Of a stretch of 64,000 nucleotides of DNA, positions 48,701 through 56,820 are shown one piece after another. The notes beneath the pieces were generated by a model. The model ran no database searches. It saw only the letters and a list, made by a program, of their open reading frames with translations, and had not been told where the DNA came from. The stretch's first letter is position 1; each line of letters opens with the position of its first letter. Location: assembly GCF_034424175.1 (NCBI RefSeq), contig NZ_CP139986.1, positions 4,092,001 through 4,156,000 of the forward strand. The letters run 5' to 3'. This DNA comes from Kluyvera intermedia (GTDB taxonomy: Bacteria > Pseudomonadota > Gammaproteobacteria > Enterobacterales > Enterobacteriaceae). The position numbers and the translations under genes were made by a program.

Positions 48701-49099
48701 CCCCGGCGGCGCTGCGCTTGGCCGGGCTACGTTCGTGCATATTTGTTGCCCGGGGTTACGTACATGTTTGTCGCCCGGGATTTCGTGCATATTTGTTGCC
48801 CGGGGTTACGTGCATATTTGTCGCCCGGGATTTCGTGCATATTTGTTGCCCGGGATTTCGTGCATGTTTGTTGCCCGGGGTTACGTGCATGTTTGTTGCC
48901 CGGGGTTACGTGCATGTTTGTCGCCCGGAATTTCGTGCATGTTTGTCGCCCGGGGTTACGTGCATGTTTGTCGCCCGGGGTTACGTGCATATTTGTTGCC
49001 CGGGGTTACGTGCATATTTGTTGCCCGGGGTTACGTGCATATTTGTCGCCCAGGATTTCGCGCTCCTTTGTAGCCCGGCCAAGCGCAGCGCCGCCGGGG
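48701..49099. repeat. 13 tandem 25-bp repeats enclosed by perfect 30-bp inverted repeats
   Basis: Units of consensus TGCATRTTTGTYGCCCGG followed by GGTTACG or GATTTCG repeat 13 times without gaps from 48736 to 49060. The flanks 48701-48730 (CCCCGGCGGCGCTGCGCTTG and on) and 49070-49099 are perfect inverse copies over 30 bp. Because 25 is not a multiple of three, all three plus-strand frames stay open across the array; these are artefacts. The flanks look like REP units, and the repeat core GCCCGGGG resembles the dispersed GTAGCCCGGG family. The array lies between convergent ridA and mgtA. Confidence 0.95.
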
Positions 49100-49109
49100 T
49101 CATTGCCGA

Positions 49110-51818
49110 TTACTGCCAGCCGTAACGACGGGTGAAGAACCCTTTCACCATCTGCGTCAGCGTCATGTAACCCACCAGAATCGCCACCAGCCATGGGAAG
49201 TAGCTCAATGGCAATGGCTGCAATTGCAGGTAGCTTGCCAACGGCGAGAACGGTAACGCAATACCCGCCGCCATCACCAACAGCGTCATGGCAAACAGCG
49301 GCCACGCGGCACGGCTTTGCACGAACGGAATACGGCGAGTACGGATCATATGCACAATCAGCGTCTGCGACAGCAGCCCTTCAATAAACCAGCCGGATTG
49401 GAACAGCGTCTGCATTTCCGGCGTATTAGCCTTAAATACCCACCACATCAGGCAGAAGGTTAGAATGTCGAATATGGAACTTATCGGCCCGAAGAACACC
49501 ATAAAGCGGCCCAAATCTGCCGGATTCCAGCGCTGCGGTTTTTGGATCTGTTCGTCATCAACGTTATCAAACGGCAGCGCCACCTGGGACACATCGTACA
49601 GCAGGTTCTGAATCAGTAAGTGTAACGGTAGCATTGGCAGGAACGGCAGGAAGGCGCTGGCCACCAGCACGCTAAAGACGTTCCCGAAGTTAGAACTGGC
49701 GGTCATCTTGATGTACTTGAGCATGTTCGAGAAGGTACGACGCCCTTCAATCACGCCCTGTTCCAGCACCATCAGGCTTTTTTCCAGCAGGATGATATCG
49801 GCCGCTTCACGGGCAATATCCACCGCGCCATCCACGGAAATCCCAATATCCGCCGCCCGCAGCGCCGGAGCATCATTGATGCCGTCGCCCATAAAGCCGA
49901 CCACGTGCCCTTCGCGTTTGAGCAGGGTCACTATGCGCTCTTTATGCATTGGCGTCAGGCGGGCAAACAGCGTGGTGCGCCGCGCAAGCTCAGCCAGTTC
50001 GTCATCACTCAAATGTTCAAGGTCGCTACCGACAACCACCTCACCCGCATCCAGCCCCACCTCGTGACACACTTTAGCCGCCACCAGCTCGCTGTCACCG
50101 GTGAGAATTTTCACCGTAATGCCGCTGGCTTTCAGCGCTTTCAGCGCCGGTGCGGTAGTCTCTTTTGGTGGGTCGAGGAAGGCGATATAGCCTTCAAGGA
50201 TCAGGTCAGACTCATCAATACGCTGATAATCACCTTCCCGCGCCGGGAGGAATTTGCTGGCAACGGCCACCACGCGCAGCCCCTGACGGTTCAGGGTATC
50301 CGTCACGCACTTGATGCGGCGCAGCATGGTGACATCCAGTGGGACGATTTCCCCGTTGTGATATACCTTAGAACAAACGTTGAGGATCTCTTGAAGTGCA
50401 CCTTTGCAAATGAGCTTATGCACATCCGGCGTTTTGCTTACCACCACCGACATGCGGCGACGCTCGAAATCAAACGGGATCTCATCCACCTTCTGCCAGT
50501 CGCTGGAGAGCCGGCGGGCCGCCACTTCATCCACGCCTTCCAGCACCGCCGTGTCGAGCAGATTTTTCAGCCTGGTCTGGTAGTGGCTGTTGAGCCATGC
50601 GGTTTGCAGCACGCGCTCGCTAACCTTACCGGAGACATCGGTGTGGTTTTCCAGCACGATTTTATCCTGGGTCAGCGTCCCGGTTTTATCAGTGCAGAGG
50701 ATATCCATTGCGCCAAAGTTCTGGATAGCATCGAGGTGCTTGACGATGACTTTCTGTTTCGACAACTTCACCGCCCCGCGCGCCAGCGTTGAGGTGACAA
50801 TCATCGGCAACATTTCCGGCGTCAGGCCGACGGCGACAGAGAGGGCAAACAGCGCCGCTTCCCACCAGTCTCCTTTGGTGAAGCCGTTAATCACCAGCAC
50901 AATAGGCGCCATCACCAGCATAAAGCGGATCAGCAGCATGCTGACGCGGCTGATGCCTTTCTGGAAAGCGTTCGGCTCGTTCTCCTGCTCGCTCACCCGT
51001 CCCGCCAATTGGCCGAACCAGGTGTTAGCCCCAGTAGCAATCACTATTGCCTGCGCAGTCCCGCTCACCACGTTGGTGCCCATAAAGCACAGGGTGTCGC
51101 ACTCAAGCGGGTTGGTTTGATGCGGTTCACGGGTTTTTGCAACCTTCTCCACCGGCAGAGATTCACCGGTCAGCGAGGCCTGGGCGACAAACAGGTCGCG
51201 CGCCTGAATCACCCGCAGATCGGCGGGGATCATGTCTCCGGCGGCAAGCTTAACAATATCGCCAGGCACCAGTTGGTCGATAGGCAATTCCACCCAACTG
51301 CTCTCGCCCTTTTCATTAATGACGCGCAGCACCGTGGCGGTGTTGCTCACCATCGCTTTCAGGGTGTCGGCGGCTTTGGTTGAGCGCGCTTCCTGGACGA
51401 AATTCAGTAGTGTGGAAATCCCCACCATCAGCACGATAACCCCCGCCGCGAACAAATCTTCCGTGGCGTAGGACACCGCTGCCAGCACGGTCAGCAGGAT
51501 GTTGAACGGATTGCGGTAGCACAGCCACAAATGCACCCACCACGGCTGTGGTTGCTGCGCGGGCAGTTGGTTTTCGCCGTGAGCCGCCCGTGCCTGCTCA
51601 ACTTCTGCCGCGTTAAGCCCTTCGGGATGCGTATTAAATACCTGCCACAATTCCTGCTCGCTTAACTGCGCCATGTTCAGGCAGTGTTCGCTCAGCGATG
51701 GCGGAATGGGCGTGCTGACGACACTTTGTTGAGTCGGCATCGGATCGCGCTGCACCAAACGGTGCGGCAGGTGACGGCTAAGCTGAGCAAACAGCTGCCG
51801 GGTGAAATTTTTCAGCAT
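49110..51818 (-). CDS. mgtA: Magnesium-importing P-type ATPase MgtA
   Basis: 902 residues from MLKNFTRQLF, the start that matches E. coli MgtA (898); a longer frame would run into the leader. It is a P3B-type ATPase with phosphorylation motif CTDKTGTLTQDK, actuator SLTGES, hinge GFMGDGINDAPALR and about ten membrane helices. It imports Mg2+ when external levels are low. In Salmonella it is under PhoP/PhoQ control plus a leader that senses Mg2+ and proline; the mgtL leader is present here. Confidence 0.95.
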   Translation of the reverse strand: MLKNFTRQLFAQLSRHLPHRLVQRDPMPTQQSVVSTPIPPSLSEHCLNMAQLSEQELWQVFNTHPEGLNAAEVEQARAAHGENQLPAQQPQPWWVHLWLCYRNPFNILLTVLAAVSYATEDLFAAGVIVLMVGISTLLNFVQEARSTKAADTLKAMVSNTATVLRVINEKGESSWVELPIDQLVPGDIVKLAAGDMIPADLRVIQARDLFVAQASLTGESLPVEKVAKTREPHQTNPLECDTLCFMGTNVVSGTAQAIVIATGANTWFGQLAGRVSEQENEPNAFQKGISRVSMLLIRFMLVMAPIVLVINGFTKGDWWEAALFALSVAVGLTPEMLPMIVTSTLARGAVKLSKQKVIVKHLDAIQNFGAMDILCTDKTGTLTQDKIVLENHTDVSGKVSERVLQTAWLNSHYQTRLKNLLDTAVLEGVDEVAARRLSSDWQKVDEIPFDFERRRMSVVVSKTPDVHKLICKGALQEILNVCSKVYHNGEIVPLDVTMLRRIKCVTDTLNRQGLRVVAVASKFLPAREGDYQRIDESDLILEGYIAFLDPPKETTAPALKALKASGITVKILTGDSELVAAKVCHEVGLDAGEVVVGSDLEHLSDDELAELARRTTLFARLTPMHKERIVTLLKREGHVVGFMGDGINDAPALRAADIGISVDGAVDIAREAADIILLEKSLMVLEQGVIEGRRTFSNMLKYIKMTASSNFGNVFSVLVASAFLPFLPMLPLHLLIQNLLYDVSQVALPFDNVDDEQIQKPQRWNPADLGRFMVFFGPISSIFDILTFCLMWWVFKANTPEMQTLFQSGWFIEGLLSQTLIVHMIRTRRIPFVQSRAAWPLFAMTLLVMAAGIALPFSPLASYLQLQPLPLSYFPWLVAILVGYMTLTQMVKGFFTRRYGWQ

Positions 51819-52058
51819 ACAACGTCCCCCACAGCCGCGAAAAGCGACTGCAGTCTGTCCTGCAGGCACAGAAAATCTGTACCTTGAGGCACTTAATTTT
51901 TAACGCAGGGACATACTATGAGATGTCACTGCCTCACAAATCGGTAAGGCAGTGAAAACTGGCTTACCGGAAAGTTACTCTCCAGCGGGAGAGAGGGGTG
52001 GGATCGGGATCCATAACGCCTCCGGTAAGGAAATAGGGATAATTCGCCGCGAATTATA
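51819..52058 (-). promoter_or_regulatory. mgtA promoter and 5' leader
   Basis: A -10 TATAAT lies at 52053-52058 on the minus strand, without a good -35, as expected of an activator-dependent promoter. The transcript leader of about 230 bases carries mgtL and alternative stems. CTTACCGGAGG before mgtL can pair with CCGGTAAG at its end, and CACTGCCT / AGGCAGTG (51927-51934, 51947-51954) forms a separate hairpin. I could not assign a clear PhoP box. Confidence 0.65.
51964..52014 (-). CDS. mgtL: MgtL leader peptide
   Basis: 16 residues, MDPDPTPLSRWRVTFR, with ribosome site GGAGG. E. coli and Salmonella MgtL share the MxPDPTP start. Its Pro codons 3, 5 and 7 let translation speed report proline and Mg2+ status and set the downstream fold. 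It is too short for ordinary gene finders. Confidence 0.85.
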   Translation of the reverse strand: MDPDPTPLSRWRVTFR

Positions 52059-52170
52059 CGGAGAAAATCTCAAGTTGTGTGACAATTAGAGCGATATAAT
52101 AACGGCGGGCAATTCAACGGCACGTCAACCATCAGGTTTGACAATGAAAATATTCACGCGGGGCAACTAT

Positions 52171-53118
52171 ATGGAAAATCGGCTGACCATCAAAGACATC
52201 GCTCGTCTGAGCGGCGTCGGTAAATCAACCGTGTCCCGCGTACTGAATAATGAGAGCGGGGTCAGCGACCGCACGCGTGAACGCGTAGAAGCCGTCATGT
52301 TACAACAAGGCTTCTCCCCTTCCCGCTCGGCGCGCGCTATGCGGGGGCAAAGCGATAAAGTGGTCGCCATTATCGTCACCCGTCTGGACTCGCTGTCAGA
52401 AAACCTTGCCGTACAAACCATGCTGCCCGCCTTCTACGAGCAGGGCTACGACCCGATTATGATGGAAAGCCAGTTCTCGCCGGAGAAAGTGGCCGAGCAT
52501 CTGGCAATGCTTAAGCGACGTAATATTGACGGCGTTGTCCTGTTTGGCTTTACCGGCGTGGTGGAAGACACGCTGGCGAACTGGCAGTCAACGCTAGTGC
52601 TGATGGCACGGGATGCTCACGGTTTTGCCTCAGTTTGCTACGACGATACCGGTGCCATTACCCAACTGATGCAGCGCCTGTACGATCAGGGCCATCTCCA
52701 TATCAGTTTCCTTGGGGTTCCGACAAACGATGCCACCACCGGTCAGCGTCGTCATGATGCTTACCAGGCTTTCTGTCAGCAATACTCGCTGATGCCGGTT
52801 GCCGCATTGCCGGGTCTGGCGATGAAGCAAGGCTACGACTTTGCCCGCCAGGTGATTACCCCTGAAACCACCGCGCTCATTTGCGCCACCGACACGCTCG
52901 CATTGGGAGCCAGCAAGTATCTTCAGGAGCAGCGCATCGACAACGTGCAGCTCGCAAGCGTCGGTAATACCCCCCTGACTAAGTTCCTGCACCCGGAAAT
53001 TATCACCGTCGATCCCGGTTATGCCGAGGCCGGACGCCGCGCCGCAGAACAGCTCATCGCCCAAATCAGCGGTAAAAGCGAACCGCTGCAGATAGTGATC
53101 CCCGCGATCCTGACCTAA
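52171..53118 (+). CDS. treR: Trehalose operon repressor TreR
   Basis: 315 residues from MENRLTIKDIARLSGVGKST, matching the E. coli start and length; an upstream in-frame ATG adds eleven unconserved residues. It has a LacI-type helix-turn-helix at residues 5-25, a hinge, and a periplasmic-binding-like effector domain (LPGLAMKQGYDF, TDTLALGASKYL). In E. coli trehalose 6-phosphate induces. The target is probably the palindrome at 53157. Confidence 0.95.
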   Translation: MENRLTIKDIARLSGVGKSTVSRVLNNESGVSDRTRERVEAVMLQQGFSPSRSARAMRGQSDKVVAIIVTRLDSLSENLAVQTMLPAFYEQGYDPIMMESQFSPEKVAEHLAMLKRRNIDGVVLFGFTGVVEDTLANWQSTLVLMARDAHGFASVCYDDTGAITQLMQRLYDQGHLHISFLGVPTNDATTGQRRHDAYQAFCQQYSLMPVAALPGLAMKQGYDFARQVITPETTALICATDTLALGASKYLQEQRIDNVQLASVGNTPLTKFLHPEIITVDPGYAEAGRRAAEQLIAQISGKSEPLQIVIPAILT

Positions 53119-53156
53119 GCTTACTATCAGCTTTAATGTGATCGTCGCGACGTTTC

Positions 53157-53168
53157 GGGAACGTTCCC
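53157..53168 (+). promoter_or_regulatory. TreR operator candidate upstream of treB
   Basis: GGGAACGTTCCC is a perfect 12-bp palindrome 146 bp before the treB start. It has the central CG dyad usual for LacI-family operators. A half CRP-like TGTGA (at about 53138) lies just upstream. Confidence 0.75.
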
Positions 53169-53313
53169 ATTTTCCCAAAAACGTAAACCCGGTACGCTTA
53201 TGTTCAGCGTAATAACTACGGTTTTGATCCTGAGTCCGTCAGATGGCTAGCTCAACAGACAATCTGAAGTGGCGGGTATCGGGGAGATCTCACCTCTGTT
53301 TTAAGGCCCAATA

Positions 53314-54735
53314 ATGAGCAAAAAAATAGAACAACAGAACATCGATAAACTTATCGAACTGGTCGGCGGGCGCGATAACATCGCCACCGTCAGCCACTGC
53401 ATCACGCGCCTGCGCTTCGTGCTAAACGATCCGGCGAAAGCCAATCCAAAAGCCATCGAAGAGCTACCAATGGTAAAAGGTTGCTTTACCAATGCCGGGC
53501 AATTCCAGGTGGTTATCGGCACCGAAGTGGGCGATTACTATGAAGCCCTTCTCGCCACCACCGGCCAAAAGTCGGCGGATAAAGAGCAGGCAAAACTGGC
53601 GGCGCGCCAGAATATGAAATGGCACGAGCAGATGATTTCCCACTTTGCGGAAATCTTCTTCCCACTGCTGCCCGCGCTTATCAGCGGGGGTTTGATCTTA
53701 GGCTTCCGTAACGTTATCGGCGATCTGCCGATGAGCAACGGCCAGACGCTGGCGCAGATGCACCCGTCGCTGCAAACCGCCTATGACTTCTTATGGTTAA
53801 TTGGTGAGGCGATCTTCTTCTATCTGCCGGTCGGTATCTGCTGGTCTGCGGTGAAGAAAATGGGCGGCACGCCGATTCTCGGTATCGTGCTCGGCGTGAC
53901 GCTGGTTTCCCCGCAGCTAATGAACGCCTACATGCTGGGTCAGCAGGTCCCTGAAGTGTGGAACTTCGGTCTGTTCACCATCGAGAAAGTCGGCTATCAG
54001 GCGCAAGTTATCCCCGCGCTGCTGGCCGGTCTGACATTAGGCTTTATTGAAACGCGTCTGAAACGCATCGTGCCAGACTACCTGTATCTGGTTATCGTGC
54101 CGGTGTGCTCGCTGATCCTCGCCGTGTTCCTCGCCCACGCCATTATCGGCCCGTTCGGCCGCTGGATTGGCGACGGTGTGGCCTTCGCCGTGCGTCACCT
54201 GCTGACCGGCAGCTTCGCACCGATTGGCGCGGCGCTGTTCGGCTTCCTGTATGCGCCGCTGGTTATCACCGGTGTACACCAGACCACGCTGGCGATTGAT
54301 ATGCAGATGATCCAGAGCATGGGCGGCACCCCGGTATGGCCGATGATCGCGCTGTCGAACATCGCGCAGGCTTCTGCCGTTGTGGGCATCATCATTTGCA
54401 GCCGTAAGGCGAAAGAACGTGAAATCTCCGTTCCTGCCGCGATCTCTGCCTATCTCGGCGTCACCGAACCGGCGATGTACGGGATTAACCTGAAGTACCG
54501 CTTCCCAATGCTGTGCGCCATGATTGGCTCCGGTATTGCGGGTCTGCTGTGTGGCCTGTACGGCGTGCTGGCGAATGGTATCGGCGTTGGCGGCCTGCCG
54601 GGCATCCTGTCGATTAAACCGACCTTTTGGGGCGTTTACAGCATCGCGATGATCATCTCCATTGTGGTGCCAATCATTCTGACCATGGTGGTCTACAAGC
54701 GTAAACAGAAAATGGGCACGCTGCCGGTCATGTAA
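53314..54735 (+). CDS. treB: Trehalose-specific PTS enzyme IIBC TreB
   Basis: 473 residues. The EIIB domain comes first with the phosphorylated cysteine in TVSHCITRLRFVL (about residue 29), then an EIIC membrane domain from about residue 105 with the glucose-superfamily signature GVTEPAMYGINLK. It takes up trehalose as trehalose 6-phosphate, using EIIA-Glc as donor. It is co-transcribed with treC, 57 bp downstream. Confidence 0.96.
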   Translation: MSKKIEQQNIDKLIELVGGRDNIATVSHCITRLRFVLNDPAKANPKAIEELPMVKGCFTNAGQFQVVIGTEVGDYYEALLATTGQKSADKEQAKLAARQNMKWHEQMISHFAEIFFPLLPALISGGLILGFRNVIGDLPMSNGQTLAQMHPSLQTAYDFLWLIGEAIFFYLPVGICWSAVKKMGGTPILGIVLGVTLVSPQLMNAYMLGQQVPEVWNFGLFTIEKVGYQAQVIPALLAGLTLGFIETRLKRIVPDYLYLVIVPVCSLILAVFLAHAIIGPFGRWIGDGVAFAVRHLLTGSFAPIGAALFGFLYAPLVITGVHQTTLAIDMQMIQSMGGTPVWPMIALSNIAQASAVVGIIICSRKAKEREISVPAAISAYLGVTEPAMYGINLKYRFPMLCAMIGSGIAGLLCGLYGVLANGIGVGGLPGILSIKPTFWGVYSIAMIISIVVPIILTMVVYKRKQKMGTLPVM

Positions 54736-54792
54736 ATCTCATCGTTGTTCGGGGCGCAATTGCGCCCCTTCGCCTTCTTCAAGGACAATTCT

Positions 54793-56436
54793 ATGAATAC
54801 ACTTCCTCATTGGTGGCAGAACGGTGTCATCTACCAGATTTACCCAAAGAGTTTTCAGGACACCACCGGCAGCGGCACGGGAGATCTGCGCGGTGTAACC
54901 TCACGCCTTGATTACCTGCAAAAGCTCGGTATTGACGCCATCTGGCTGACGCCGTTCTACGTTTCCCCGCAGGTGGATAACGGTTATGACATTGCCGACT
55001 ACACCACCATCGACCCGTCTTACGGTACGATCGATGACTTCGACCAGCTGATTACCGAGGCCCATCAACGTGGGATCCGCATCGTGCTTGATATGGTGTT
55101 GAACCATACCTCAACCCACCACGCCTGGTTTAAAGAGTCGCGCAAAAAGGACAGTCCCTACCGCCAGTTCTATATCTGGCGCGACGGCACGCCGGACACA
55201 CCACCAAACAACTGGCGATCCAAGTTTGGCGGTAACGCCTGGCAGTGGGACGCCGAAAGTGGTCAGTATTATCTGCACCTGTTTGCCACCGAGCAGGCCG
55301 ATCTCAACTGGGAAAACCCAACGGTTCGCGACGAGCTGAAAAAAGTTTGTGAGTTCTGGGCCGATCGTGGCGTTGACGGCCTGCGCCTCGACGTGGTGAA
55401 CCTGATCTCCAAAGATCAGTCCTTCCCGGATGACCAACAAGGCGATGGTCGCCGCTTTTATACCGACGGCCCACGCGTTCACGAATACCTGCAGGAATTC
55501 AGCCGCGATGTGTTTACCCCACGCGGGCTAATGACCGTCGGCGAGATGTCGTCAACCACGCTGGATCACTGCCAGCAGTACGCGTCGCTTAACGGCAAAG
55601 AGCTGTCGATGACCTTTAACTTCCATCACCTCAAAGTGGACTACCCCGGCGGCGAGAAGTGGACGTTAGCGCGCCCGGACTTTGTGGCACTAAAAGCGCT
55701 GTTCAGCCACTGGCAGCAAGGCATGCACAACCGGGCGTGGAACGCGCTGTTCTGGTGTAACCATGACCAGCCGCGTATTGTTTCGCGCTTTGGCGACGAG
55801 GGTGAACATCGCGTCCATGCGGCGAAAATGCTGGCGATGGTGCTGCACGGGATGCAGGGCACACCGTACATCTACCAGGGTGAAGAAATCGGCATGACCA
55901 ACCCACATTTCGCGAAGATCGAACAATATCGCGACGTGGAGAGCCACAATATGTATGCCGAGCGGTTAGCGCAGGGGCAGACTCCCGACGAGTTGCTGGC
56001 GATCCTCGCGACAAAATCGCGTGATAACAGCCGCACCCCGATGCAGTGGGATGCTAGCCCGAACGCGGGATTCACCGCAGGTGAACCGTGGATTGGCACT
56101 GGCGATAACTACGCCGACATTAACGTCGAGCAGGCGCTGGCCGATCCGGATTCGGTGTTCTATGCCTATCAACAGCTGATTACGCTGCGAAAATCTCAGC
56201 CGGTACTGACCTGGGGCGATTATCAGGATCTGTTACCCGAGCATCCGTCGCTGTGGTGCTATCGTCGTCAACATGAGGGACAAAGCCTGCTGGTTGTCGC
56301 CAACCTCAGCGCCGAGCCGCAGGATTGGCAACCACCGGCAGATTCCACCGATGGGCAAGTGCTGATGAGCAACTACGATACGCCAGCCGGCATGACGCTG
56401 CGTCCGTTTGAAGCTATCTGGTGGCTTCAGGGCTAA
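54793..56436 (+). CDS. treC: Trehalose-6-phosphate hydrolase TreC
   Basis: 547 residues from MNTLPHWWQNGVIYQ (ribosome site AAGGA); an upstream in-frame start lies in the spacer. It is a GH13 enzyme: DMVLNHTS, GLRLDVVNL (nucleophile Asp), GEMSST (acid Glu) and NHDQPR are the four conserved regions. It splits trehalose 6-phosphate into glucose and glucose 6-phosphate in the cytoplasm. Confidence 0.95.
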   Translation: MNTLPHWWQNGVIYQIYPKSFQDTTGSGTGDLRGVTSRLDYLQKLGIDAIWLTPFYVSPQVDNGYDIADYTTIDPSYGTIDDFDQLITEAHQRGIRIVLDMVLNHTSTHHAWFKESRKKDSPYRQFYIWRDGTPDTPPNNWRSKFGGNAWQWDAESGQYYLHLFATEQADLNWENPTVRDELKKVCEFWADRGVDGLRLDVVNLISKDQSFPDDQQGDGRRFYTDGPRVHEYLQEFSRDVFTPRGLMTVGEMSSTTLDHCQQYASLNGKELSMTFNFHHLKVDYPGGEKWTLARPDFVALKALFSHWQQGMHNRAWNALFWCNHDQPRIVSRFGDEGEHRVHAAKMLAMVLHGMQGTPYIYQGEEIGMTNPHFAKIEQYRDVESHNMYAERLAQGQTPDELLAILATKSRDNSRTPMQWDASPNAGFTAGEPWIGTGDNYADINVEQALADPDSVFYAYQQLITLRKSQPVLTWGDYQDLLPEHPSLWCYRRQHEGQSLLVVANLSAEPQDWQPPADSTDGQVLMSNYDTPAGMTLRPFEAIWWLQG

Positions 56437-56443
56437 GTTAATG

Positions 56444-56468
56444 GCCCGGCGGCGCAACGCTGCCGGGC
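56444..56468 (+). terminator. treBC terminator-like hairpin
   Basis: GCCCGGC and GCCGGGC pair, with GGCG/CGCT extending the stem over a CAA loop, followed by only two T residues. It lies 7 bp after the treC stop. Confidence 0.5.
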
Positions 56469-56570
56469 TTGTCGAGATTATGCAATTTTCAGTTCATTTT
56501 TGAGCAATTATTGCGCAACACAATTTACATTCTCCACAACGCCTGCCATCTGTACTCTTGCATTTTTACT

Positions 56571-56584
56571 TTGTCCTGAATCAA
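56571..56584 (+). promoter_or_regulatory. FNR-like site upstream of nrdD
   Basis: TTGTC-CTGA-ATCAA matches the FNR consensus TTGAT-N4-ATCAA at eight of ten positions. It lies 237 bp before the nrdD start. FNR activation of nrdDG under anoxia is known in E. coli. Confidence 0.6.
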
Positions 56585-56611
56585 TAAAACCGCAAACATC
56601 TTTGGTGCAAA

Positions 56612-56660
56612 TCACTACATATAGAACTTAAAATGCTTCCCGGCCCAACATATGGTATTT
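56612..56660 (+). promoter_or_regulatory. Candidate pair of NrdR boxes
   Basis: TCACTACATATAGAAC (56612-56627) and CCAACATATGGTATTT (56645-56660) both resemble the NrdR box ACACWATATATWGTGT. They are spaced 33 bp, near the three helical turns usual for NrdR pairs upstream of nrd operons. The match is by eye. Confidence 0.45.
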
Positions 56661-56707
56661 ATCGACTATCATTGCAACAACAAGAATCACGAAAAAGATA
56701 GTGGGTA

Positions 56708-56793
56708 TGTGGATAACCTGGGCCGCGAGTGAGGGAAAGTATTGGTGACTGGCGCTATTACGCCAATTGCCCTTTTCCCACCTCTGTGGATAA
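56708..56793 (+). promoter_or_regulatory. Two perfect DnaA boxes before nrdD
   Basis: TGTGGATAA, the complement of TTATCCACA, occurs at 56708-56716 and again at 56785-56793, each followed by CCTG. The two are 77 bp apart, and the second ends 27 bp before the nrdD start codon. Confidence 0.55.
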
Positions 56794-56820
56794 CCTGTTC
56801 TTATAAATAATGGAGTGATC

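Noticed and set aside
48736..49060. CRISPR array
   Set aside because: The units are contiguous 25-bp copies with no unique spacers and no cas genes nearby.
48606..49135. Three overlapping plus-strand frames and one minus-strand frame of repetitive protein (CPGLRAYL-type repeats)
   Set aside because: They arise because a 25-bp tandem repeat without stop codons stays open in every frame; there is no ribosome site or codon bias.
51819..51869. Longer MgtA start at 51869
   Set aside because: The extra 17 residues are encoded by the regulatory leader; the start at 51818 matches known MgtA proteins.
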